Positions 1 through 5,485 of a stretch of DNA of 8,984 nucleotides are shown here, in pieces. The notes beneath the pieces were generated by a model. The model searched no databases and had not been told where the DNA came from. It worked only from the letters and a program-made list of their open reading frames with translations. Source of the DNA: an uncultured Acetatifactor sp. (GTDB lineage: Bacteria; Bacillota; Clostridia; Lachnospirales; Lachnospiraceae); NCBI GenBank assembly GCA_910586515.1, contig CAJUGL010000091.1:1-8984 (forward strand), written 5' to 3'. A program made the position numbers and the translations under genes. The number at the start of each line of letters is the position of its first letter. The stretch's first letter is position 1.

Positions 1-1113
1 ACCTCTGAACAGGCAAAAGACTACTTATTGAAAATTGTTGAAGACGAAGTGAAGCATGAAACGGCCGTGATTATCAAGGAACTGGAGAGTCGGGCCAAAG
101 AAGAAGCTGACAAGAAAGCCAGGGATTATGTGGTATCCGCCATCCAGAGATGTGCGGCGGACCATGTCTCGGAGACGACGATTTCTGTGGTTCAGCTCCC
201 CAACGATGAGATGAAGGGAAGAATCATCGGCAGGGAGGGCCGCAATATCCGTACCCTTGAGACAATGACAGGCGTTGATTTAATTATCGACGATACGCCC
301 GAGGCCGTTATTCTGTCAGGTTTTGATCCCATCCGCCGTGAGGTAGCCAGGATCGCGCTGGAGAAGCTCATTGTGGACGGGCGCATCCACCCCGCAAGGA
401 TTGAGGAGATGGTGGAGAAAGCCCAGAAGGAAGTTGAGGTCATGATCAAGGAGGAAGGCGAGGCCGCCACGCTGGAGGTTGGCGTTCACGGCATTCATCC
501 AGAACTGGTCAGATTGTTGGGCAAGATGAAATTCAGGACAAGCTATGGTCAGAATGCCCTGAAGCATTCCGTTGAAGTAGCACAGCTGTCAGGTCTGCTG
601 GCTGCAGAGCTGGGGCTGGATGTCAGGATTGCGAAACGCGCGGGCCTGCTTCATGATATCGGCAAGTCCGTAGACCATGAGATGGAGGGGTCTCATATTC
701 AGCTGGGTGTGGAACTCTGCAGAAGGTACAAGGAGAATGCCACAGTGATCAATGCCGTGGAATCCCATCACGGCGACGTGGAGCCGTCTTCTCTGATCGC
801 CTGTATTGTGCAGGCTGCGGATACCATATCTGCCGCCAGGCCGGGGGCCAGAAGAGAGACGCTGGAGACTTATACCAGCAGATTGACAAAATTAGAAGAA
901 ATAACAAACAATTTCAAGGGTGTAGACAAATCTTTTGCTATTCAGGCAGGACGGGAAGTTCGCGTAATGGTAGTGCCGGAGCAGATTTCGGATACCGATA
1001 TGGTGTTGCTGGCCAGAGATATTTCCAAGCAGATTGAAGCGGAATTGGAATATCCGGGACAAATCAAGGTAAATGTTATCCGCGAAAGCCGTGTAATTGA
1101 TTACGCAAAGTAA
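1..1113 (+). CDS. rny: Ribonuclease Y, 3' part (5' end outside window)
   Basis: RNase Y is the membrane-anchored endoribonuclease that starts mRNA decay and processing in many Bacillota. The reading frame is open from base 1 (T-S-E-Q-A-K-D-Y...), so the start and the N-terminal membrane anchor and much of the coiled coil lie upstream. Family members are about 520 residues; 370 codons are visible here. Counting window codons, 1-50 are the charged helical stretch, 73-84 carry the KH-domain signature GRIIGREGRNIR, and 189-280 form the HD phosphohydrolase domain, with H189, the H218-D219 pair (LLHDIGK) and D274 (QAADTISAARPG) as expected metal ligands. The C-terminus reads through to a TAA at 1111-1113 and looks intact. 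A strong terminator follows 38 bases later, so the gene ends its transcription unit. Identification rests on recognised motifs and full-length family resemblance; it is very secure. Confidence 0.97.
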   Translation, partial: TSEQAKDYLLKIVEDEVKHETAVIIKELESRAKEEADKKARDYVVSAIQRCAADHVSETTISVVQLPNDEMKGRIIGREGRNIRTLETMTGVDLIIDDTPEAVILSGFDPIRREVARIALEKLIVDGRIHPARIEEMVEKAQKEVEVMIKEEGEAATLEVGVHGIHPELVRLLGKMKFRTSYGQNALKHSVEVAQLSGLLAAELGLDVRIAKRAGLLHDIGKSVDHEMEGSHIQLGVELCRRYKENATVINAVESHHGDVEPSSLIACIVQAADTISAARPGARRETLETYTSRLTKLEEITNNFKGVDKSFAIQAGREVRVMVVPEQISDTDMVLLARDISKQIEAELEYPGQIKVNVIRESRVIDYAK

Positions 1114-1138
1114 AATCGATCAAAAGTAAAGTCGATCA
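1107..1138. repeat. 16-bp tandem duplication across the rny stop codon
   Basis: Two abutting copies of AAAGTAAARTCGATCA lie at 1107-1122 and 1123-1138, differing only at one A/G position. The first copy includes the rny TAA stop. A partial third match (aaaagtaaaa) follows at 1147. It looks like a replication-slippage duplication of the gene end; no function is suggested. Confidence 0.7.
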
Positions 1139-1151
1139 TAAGAAGAAAAGT

Positions 1152-1181
1152 AAAACGCCGTGCGTCAGCGCGGCGTTTTTT
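1152..1181 (+). terminator. Intrinsic terminator of rny
   Basis: The arms 1152-1163 and 1168-1179 form a continuous 12-bp stem (A-rich foot, GC-rich top, one G-U pair) around the tetraloop GTCA. The 3' arm runs into six consecutive T residues (1176-1181). The A-run on the 5' side means it could also work for transcription coming from the right, but only rny reads into it here. Confidence 0.9.
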
Positions 1182-1204
1182 GAACGTATAGGAAAGTTCG
1201 TCCC

Positions 1205-1250
1205 AGATTCCTCAAGTTTGCCGCTGAAGCGGCCGGCAGTGGAGGAATCT
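1205..1250. repeat. Inverted repeat with inner hairpin, intergenic
   Basis: A perfect 9-bp outer arm AGATTCCTC (1205-1213) pairs with GAGGAATCT (1242-1250). Inside it, GCCGC (1220-1224) pairs with GCGGC (1229-1233) around TGAA, or alternatively TGCCG (1219-1223) with CGGCA (1234-1238). It lies between the rny terminator and the next promoter and codes for nothing visible. It may be a palindromic intergenic repeat or a small structured RNA; the sequence does not decide. Confidence 0.6.
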
Positions 1251-1306
1251 ATGCATTTTCACCAATTCTTAAAAATAATTTTTTCCTAATTTCGTAAAAT
1301 TACCTC

Positions 1307-1335
1307 TTGTGCAGAAGCGAATCTTATAGTATGAT
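1307..1335 (+). promoter_or_regulatory. Sigma-A type promoter of the aminotransferase gene
   Basis: The -35 element TTGTGC (1307-1312) and -10 element TATGAT (1330-1335) are separated by 17 bases, downstream of an A/T-rich stretch (1268-1300). The predicted start of transcription is near 1342, giving a leader of about 108 bases before the ATG at 1450. The -35 box is only a partial match to TTGACA; the -10 matches at five of six positions. Confidence 0.7.
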
Positions 1336-1349
1336 ATTGCAAGCGCATG

Positions 1350-1369
1350 ATTGTATACGATGATACAAT
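1350..1369. promoter_or_regulatory. Palindromic operator-like site in the leader
   Basis: ATTGTAT (1350-1356) and ATACAAT (1363-1369) form a perfect 7-bp inverted repeat with a 6-base spacer. It sits roughly +8 to +28 from the predicted start of transcription, where a bound repressor would block RNA polymerase. TTGTAT/ATACAA half-sites are typical of GntR-family regulators, whose operators are often close to TTGTATACAA; assigning this one to that family is inference. No regulator gene lies in the window. Confidence 0.55.
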
Positions 1370-1449
1370 GACAAGGAAGATCCGATCAAAATCTGTATAG
1401 TGAAAGTCAGAACAGATGCGCACAGTCGGCGCAGAACAGGGAGGAGAAT

Positions 1450-2757
1450 ATGAAAGCTTATCGGAATTTAAGTAAAGAGGAATTGCTGTCACTGAAGGCA
1501 AGGTTGGAGAAGGAATTCGAGGAGGCCAAAGGGAAGGGGTTAAAACTGGATATGTCCCGGGGAAAGCCTTCCGTGGCTCAGCTGGATATGGGGATGGATA
1601 TTTTTGACGTACTGAATTCCGGGAGCGGCATGACGAGCCTGGAAGGTGTGGACGTCCGTAATTACGGCGTGCTGGACGGTCTGACAGAGGCGAAGCATAT
1701 GATGGCGGATATCATGGGAGTCTCCGCGGAGAACGTGATTGTGTACGGGAATGCCAGCCTGAATATCATGTATGATGCCGTTTCCAGCGCCATGACTCAC
1801 GGCGTTATGGGCTGCACACCCTGGTGTAAGCTGGATAAGGTGAAATTTCTCTGTCCTGCTCCCGGCTATGACAGGCATTTTTCCATCACGCAGCATTTCG
1901 GGATAGAGATGATTACGGTGCCCATGACGCCTCAGGGCCCTGATATGGATATGGTGGAGAAGCTGGTGGCTGAGGATGCGAGCATCAAAGGGATCTGGTG
2001 CGTGCCCAAGTATTCCAATCCTCAGGGATATACCTATTCCGACAGGACGGTGAGGAGATTTGCCAATTTGAAGCCGGCGGCAAAGGATTTCCGCATTTTC
2101 TGGGACAATGCCTATTCGGTGCACCACCTCTATGACGAGGAAGAGAGACAGGACAAAATTCTGGAAATACTCAGCGAGTGTGAGAAAGCTGGCAATCCTG
2201 ACATGGTATACGAGTTTGCTTCCACTTCCAAGATCAGCTTTTCCGGCGCAGGGGTGGCGGCGATCGCCTCCTCCAAAAAGAATCTGGACTGTATCAGGAA
2301 GACGCTGACCATTCAGACCATCGGATACGACAAGATCAACCAGCTTCGTCACGTGCGCTATTTTAAGGATTTCGACGGCATAAAGGCGCATATGAGAAAG
2401 CATGCGGCTTTGATGCGGCCCAAGTTCGAGGCGGTTCTGAAAGTATTGGAGAGAGAACTTTCCGGCACGGGTATAGGAGAGTGGACCAGGCCCAACGGGG
2501 GATATTTTATTTCCTTTGAGGCTATGGAAGGCTGTGCAAAGGCTATTGTGGGGAAATGTAAGGAGGCCGGCGTGACCCTGACGGGAGCGGGTGCCACTTA
2601 TCCCTACGGAGAAGACCCCAGGGACAGCAATATCCGCATTGCGCCTACGTATCCTGCTCCGGAAGAGCTGGCTCTGGCCACGGATATCTTCGTCCTGTGC
2701 GTGAAGCTGGCCGCAGTGGAAAAACTGCTGGAACAGGTTTGGGGAATTGCGGCCTGA
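1450..2757 (+). CDS. Class I PLP-dependent aminotransferase (aspartate-type)
   Basis: This is a 435-residue fold-type I aminotransferase of the group sometimes labelled MocR-like or aspartate aminotransferase subgroup Ic, although it has no DNA-binding domain. It should transfer an amino group between an amino acid, probably aspartate or glutamate, and a 2-oxo acid in the cytoplasm. Visible landmarks are the substrate-side MSRGKPS at 35-41, P-A-P-G-Y-D-R-H at 136-143, Y-S-N-P-Q-G at 188-193, W-D-N-A-Y at 218-222 (cofactor-contacting Asp219 and Tyr222), the Schiff-base lysine K261 in STSKISFSGAG, and N-I-R-I-A-P-T near the end, with an Arg for the substrate carboxylate. Length is normal for the family. 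The ATG at 1450 follows GGGAGGAG at a good distance. It is a single-gene unit with its own promoter and an operator-like palindrome. The exact substrate cannot be read from sequence. Confidence 0.93.
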   Translation: MKAYRNLSKEELLSLKARLEKEFEEAKGKGLKLDMSRGKPSVAQLDMGMDIFDVLNSGSGMTSLEGVDVRNYGVLDGLTEAKHMMADIMGVSAENVIVYGNASLNIMYDAVSSAMTHGVMGCTPWCKLDKVKFLCPAPGYDRHFSITQHFGIEMITVPMTPQGPDMDMVEKLVAEDASIKGIWCVPKYSNPQGYTYSDRTVRRFANLKPAAKDFRIFWDNAYSVHHLYDEEERQDKILEILSECEKAGNPDMVYEFASTSKISFSGAGVAAIASSKKNLDCIRKTLTIQTIGYDKINQLRHVRYFKDFDGIKAHMRKHAALMRPKFEAVLKVLERELSGTGIGEWTRPNGGYFISFEAMEGCAKAIVGKCKEAGVTLTGAGATYPYGEDPRDSNIRIAPTYPAPEELALATDIFVLCVKLAAVEKLLEQVWGIAA

Positions 2758-2814
2758 CCTCAGGCTGCTTCCCGAAGGGGTGTCCCTGCCCGCGGTCCGC
2801 AGAATATCAGGAGG

Positions 2815-2859
2815 ACAGAAATTCGTTGCTGTTCACTCCGTTCACAGTAACAGAAATTC
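2815..2859. repeat. Hairpin flanked by 10-bp direct repeats
   Basis: ACAGAAATTC occurs at 2815-2824 and again at 2850-2859. Between them GTTGCTGT (2825-2832) pairs with ACAGTAAC (2844-2851) through eight pairs including one G-U, with an 11-base loop. The segment GTTCAC-TCC-GTTCAC is itself a direct repeat. There is no T-run, so it is a poor terminator. It lies in the 166-base gap between the aminotransferase and the SpoIIM-like gene, which holds nothing else recognisable. Confidence 0.5.
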
Positions 2860-2923
2860 TTCATAGCCAACTGCCTGCCCGCATACAATGGAGTGTCAGA
2901 ACTCTGGAAAGGCGGTGAAGCAG

Positions 2924-3523
2924 ATGCGGTTTACATGGAGAGGATTGAAATCCGGCCAACGTACATTTTTATCTGTATTCTGTGTGGGATTCTTCGCAGG
3001 GATAATCGTTTTTAATATAGGAAAGGGCATTTTGCTGGGGGAGACGGGTTTTTTTGACGAGGAGACTCTTTACCACATGAAATATATGACGGTGGACAGC
3101 AATGCCCTTTTTTGCTATCTTTTCCGCAGAAGAATTTTCAGGGTTTTGGCCATGGCCGTACTTTCCACCACTTATCTGGGGCTTGCGGCCTGTATCGGGG
3201 TGTCTTTTTGGTACGGCATGTCCGCAGGAGCTTTTCTGACGGTTTTGGCGGTGCGCTACGGGCTCAAGGGAATCCTGCTGGCAGCGGTGTGCGTATTGCC
3301 GCAGTATCTGCTGTATGCTCCGGCGGCGCTGGCTTTGCTTACCTGGTGTGAAACGTTGTTCAGGGGAATTTATATCAGGGGGGAATTCGATGCATCGGAC
3401 AAGGGCTTTTTGATGAAAAAAGCGGGACGTCTTCTGATTATTTTGGCAGTGATGACAGCGGGATGCCTGTTGGAGGGCTATATGAATCCCTATCTGCTGC
3501 TGGGCTTTCTGAAGATTTTCTGA
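2924..3523 (+). CDS. SpoIIM-family (DUF95) integral membrane protein
   Basis: The product is a 199-residue, strongly hydrophobic protein with about five membrane segments: residues ~14-33, ~72-94, ~95-110, ~114-137 and ~164-182. It resembles stage II sporulation protein M, a member of the SpoIID/M/P machinery that drives septal peptidoglycan remodelling and engulfment. Features supporting this are the length (B. subtilis SpoIIM is about 214 residues), the extracytoplasmic loop after the first segment, the G-L-K-G-I-L-L...LPQYLLY core and the closing G-C-L-L-E-G-Y-M-N-P motif. The ATG at 2924 was chosen because AAAGGCGG lies nine bases upstream; an in-frame ATG at 2888 has no ribosome binding site and adds a polar tail, and a GTG at 2915 is too close to the site. 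It might be a SpoIIM paralogue rather than the sporulation protein itself. No sporulation genes are adjacent. Confidence 0.65.
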   Translation: MRFTWRGLKSGQRTFLSVFCVGFFAGIIVFNIGKGILLGETGFFDEETLYHMKYMTVDSNALFCYLFRRRIFRVLAMAVLSTTYLGLAACIGVSFWYGMSAGAFLTVLAVRYGLKGILLAAVCVLPQYLLYAPAALALLTWCETLFRGIYIRGEFDASDKGFLMKKAGRLLIILAVMTAGCLLEGYMNPYLLLGFLKIF

Positions 3524-3566
3524 GGGGTCAGGCTGTCGGGGCAGGGCTGCTTTGACATGTCCCAGA

Positions 3567-3649
3567 GTCAAAAATCGTAACAGTTCAGACAGGACGCTGA
3601 ACTGTTACTCCAAACTTTCGTGCAGGCAAGCCTGCGGCAGATTTTTGAC
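3567..3649. repeat. 83-bp branched palindrome; likely bidirectional terminator
   Basis: Three nested perfect inverted repeats form a three-way junction. The outer arms GTCAAAAATC (3567-3576) and GATTTTTGAC (3640-3649) pair over 10 bp. A 12-bp hairpin GTAACAGTTCAG (3577-3588) / CTGAACTGTTAC (3597-3608) has loop ACAGGACG. A 6-bp hairpin GCAGGC (3622-3627) / GCCTGC (3630-3635) has loop AA. Read on the minus strand, the 12-bp stem is followed at once by GATTTTTG, a plausible terminator for the DAHP synthase gene whose stop lies eight bases away. Read on the plus strand, the GCAGGC stem is followed by a T5 run. It therefore fits as a two-way terminator between convergent genes, but the full outer pairing goes beyond what a terminator needs and suggests a mobile or structured repeat unit. 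Confidence 0.8.
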
Positions 3650-3656
3650 CCGGGTA

Positions 3657-4685
3657 TCATTCGTACTCCGCAATTTCGTAAATCAATCTTTGGGAGTCTT
3701 CCCAGCCCAGGCAGGGATCCGTGATGGATTTGCCGTAGACTCCGCCGCCGATTTTCTGACAGCCTTCCTCGATGTAGCTCTCGATCATGACGCCCTTCAC
3801 CAGCCTGTGGATATCGGCGTTCAGTCTGCGGCTGTGCATGACCTCTTTGGTGATGCGGATCTGCTGGTCAAACTGCTTGCCGGAATTGGAGTGGTTGGCA
3901 TCAATGACGCAGGCGGGATTTTTCAGCTCCATCCTGCCGTACATTTCCAGCAGCAGATTCAAGTCCTCATAATGATAGTTGGGCACATTGTTTCCGTGCT
4001 TGTTGACGGCTCCGCGAAGAACTGTATGCGTCAGTTCGTTTCCGGTGGTGGTGACTTCCCAGCCTCTGTAGATGAAGGCATGAGGATGCTGGGCCGCATA
4101 TACTGAGTTCAGCATTACGGACAGGTCGCCGCTCATGGGATTTTTCATTCCGGCGGCCACGTCGAATCCGCTGGCGGTAAGCCGGTGCTGCTGGTCTTCC
4201 ACGGAGCGGGCGCCTATGGCAACATAGGACAGGATATCCGAAATGTATCTCCAGTTTTCCGGGTACAGCATCTCGTCTGCTGCGGTGAGGCCTGATTCTG
4301 CTGCGGCGCGGATATGCATTTTCCGCATGGCGATCAAACCGGCCAGGAAGTCGGCCTTTTTCTCCGGGTCGGGCTGATGAACGATTCCCTTATACCCCTC
4401 GCCTGTGGTGCGCGGTTTGTTGGTGTAGATCCTGGGGATCAGAATCAGCTTGTCTTTCACTTTTTCATTCAGCTTTGCCAGACGGCTTACATAGTCGCAG
4501 ACGGCATCTTCATTGTCTGCGGAACAAGGACCGATGATCACCAGAAATTTATTGCTTTTTCCGGTGATGACGTCGCTGATTTGTCTGTCTCTCTCCGTTT
4601 TTGTCGCTGCCAGCTCTTTTGGCAGCGGATGCTGCTCTCGGATTTCTGCAGGAGTGGGAAGTTTTTTGATAAATTCGAAACTCAT
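3657..4685 (-). CDS. aroF: 3-deoxy-7-phosphoheptulonate (DAHP) synthase, type I
   Basis: This enzyme condenses phosphoenolpyruvate and erythrose 4-phosphate to DAHP, the entry step of the shikimate pathway to Trp, Tyr, Phe and folate. The 342-residue product aligns by motif with the E. coli AroF/AroG/AroH type: GPCSADN (52-58), PRIYTNKPRTTGEGYKG (84-100), GARSVEDQQHR (158-168), AAGMKNP (177-183), DANHSNSGK (262-270), MIESYIEEG (300-308) and ITDPCLGW (321-328). The four metal ligands of the family are present as C54, H265, E302 and D323, and the phosphate-binding K90 and R92 are kept. Length matches the family (about 350). The ATG at 4683-4685 is preceded by AAAGGAA at a normal distance. It stands alone, convergent with the SpoIIM-like gene and divergent from the sigma factor. 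Which aromatic amino acid inhibits it cannot be told; no chorismate mutase domain is fused. The symbol is for the family, not a proven paralogue. Confidence 0.95.
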   Translation of the reverse strand: MSFEFIKKLPTPAEIREQHPLPKELAATKTERDRQISDVITGKSNKFLVIIGPCSADNEDAVCDYVSRLAKLNEKVKDKLILIPRIYTNKPRTTGEGYKGIVHQPDPEKKADFLAGLIAMRKMHIRAAAESGLTAADEMLYPENWRYISDILSYVAIGARSVEDQQHRLTASGFDVAAGMKNPMSGDLSVMLNSVYAAQHPHAFIYRGWEVTTTGNELTHTVLRGAVNKHGNNVPNYHYEDLNLLLEMYGRMELKNPACVIDANHSNSGKQFDQQIRITKEVMHSRRLNADIHRLVKGVMIESYIEEGCQKIGGGVYGKSITDPCLGWEDSQRLIYEIAEYE

Positions 4686-4721
4686 GTTATTTTTCCTTTG
4701 CCGTAGCCATCCTTTCTGTGT

Positions 4722-4727
4722 ATTATA
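4722..4727 (-). promoter_or_regulatory. Likely -10 box of the DAHP synthase promoter
   Basis: A perfect TATAAT reads on the minus strand, 37 bases before the DAHP synthase start codon, placing transcription start near 4715. At 17-base spacing the -35 position reads ATATTG and at 14 bases TTGCAT, so no good -35 is present; an activator or a weak promoter is possible. No leader-peptide attenuator or T-box is visible in the 30-base leader. Confidence 0.45.
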
Positions 4728-4786
4728 GTATTGGGAGGGTCATGCAATATTGGTGCTTTTCCGCCGCAATACAATCCATGACCGCG

Positions 4787-4812
4787 CTTCATCATTATAA
4801 TATAGGATGAAG
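4787..4812 (+). promoter_or_regulatory. -10 box inside a 7-bp inverted repeat, upstream of the sigma-factor unit
   Basis: TATAAT at 4796-4801 faces the sigma-factor genes. It is bracketed by CTTCATC (4787-4793) and GATGAAG (4806-4812), a perfect 7-bp inverted repeat with a 12-base spacer. No convincing -35 box precedes it. A protein bound to these half-sites would cover the -10 element, so an operator role is possible; the arms are short enough for chance. Confidence 0.4.
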
Positions 4813-4895
4813 TTTCCCGCAAGGAATTTAGACAGTATGGAAAAATAAAAAATTTTTCATGAATTCTAAAATTATCGTTACCGGAGAGGAAAATA

Positions 4896-4997
4896 ATGGT
4901 AGATTATACTCAGGAAGTCTACAATGCGGCCTGGGAGTTGACTTGGATGGGGTGGCAGAACAAAAGATGGAAAAGAGAGAGCCAATGGCAGGCATAA
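4896..4997 (+). CDS. Trp-rich 33-residue small protein or leader peptide
   Basis: This short ORF starts at ATG 4896, six bases after an excellent Shine-Dalgarno site GGAGAGG (4883-4889), the best translation signal in this stretch. It encodes 33 residues with five tryptophans (positions 13, 17, 20, 25, 31), two tyrosines and a basic patch N-K-R-W-K-R-E, and ends with TAA at 4995-4997. The stop lies 13 bases inside the sigma-factor gene as started at 4985 (ATGGCAGGCATAA), a classic arrangement for translational coupling. The aromatic, basic composition would suit an amphipathic membrane-surface helix. Alternatively it is a leader whose translation responds to charged Trp-tRNA. I do not recognise a family. 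Its reality is inferred from the start signals only. Confidence 0.5.
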   Translation: MVDYTQEVYNAAWELTWMGWQNKRWKRESQWQA

Positions 4998-5467
4998 ATG
5001 ATGAGTTTGAGAAAATGTACAGAGAAAACTTCGACGATATCTATGGATTTGTGTATCATCAGATTCGGCACAGACAGATGGCGGAAGATATCACGCAGGA
5101 TACTTTCTACGCAGCGCTTACATTGGGAGAGGAATTCCTGCGTCATCCGAAACAGAGGGCATGGCTTGCCGTCACGGCGCAGAATAAGATGTACGAGCTG
5201 TACAGGAAGATGAAATATTGGGCTGCGGAACCGTTGGAGGAAGTCTATCATGAACTGGCAGTCTATGACCCGAACTATGAAGCTACAGAATTAGAACTTG
5301 CGGCCCTGGCAATAATCAGCGAGGAAGAATGGAACTTGATGAAGGATTATTATCTGCAGGGAATCACGGCCCGGGAATTGGCGGAGATGGCAGGGATAAC
5401 GGAAAACAATTTGAGAGTGCGTCTGTCCAGACTGAAAGGAAAGCTTAGGAAGGACATAACACGCTAG
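4985..5467 (+). CDS. ECF-like RNA polymerase sigma factor
   Basis: A 160-residue sigma-70 family protein with only regions 2 and 4, as in group 4 (extracytoplasmic function) factors. Region 2 spans about residues 8-78: FEKMYRENFDDIYGFVYHQI, then the core-binding A-E-D-I-T-Q-D-T-F and a Trp/Arg-rich promoter-melting part. Region 4 spans about 108-157, with the helix-turn-helix ARELAEMAGITENNLRVRLSRL. It should direct RNA polymerase to a small set of promoters on an external signal. The frame is open from an ATG at 4859, but that start has no ribosome binding site and would add 42 residues unlike any sigma factor. ATG 4985 gives the usual short lead into region 2 and overlaps the end of the Trp-rich ORF. 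The next gene, 18 bases on, encodes a membrane protein that is probably its anti-sigma factor. Confidence 0.87.
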   Translation: MAGINDEFEKMYRENFDDIYGFVYHQIRHRQMAEDITQDTFYAALTLGEEFLRHPKQRAWLAVTAQNKMYELYRKMKYWAAEPLEEVYHELAVYDPNYEATELELAALAIISEEEWNLMKDYYLQGITARELAEMAGITENNLRVRLSRLKGKLRKDITR

Positions 5468-5485
5468 GAAGGACAAGGGGAATCT

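Noticed and set aside
1540..2403. Long minus-strand open frame (287 codons) under the aminotransferase
   Set aside because: It is opposite a well-conserved enzyme gene, is rich in His/Leu as expected for an antisense shadow, and has no recognisable motif or ribosome binding site.
3552..4106. Plus-strand open frame of 184 codons over the DAHP synthase gene
   Set aside because: It is antisense to a secure enzyme gene, begins inside the branched palindrome region and shows no family motif.
4686..4721. Possible Trp/Phe attenuator or T-box ahead of DAHP synthase
   Set aside because: The leader is only about 30 bases, with no hairpin, leader peptide on the minus strand, or T-box motif.
4859..4984. 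Upstream extension of the sigma factor to ATG 4859
   Set aside because: There is no ribosome binding site, the extra 42 residues do not resemble sigma factors, and another frame there has an excellent start signal.
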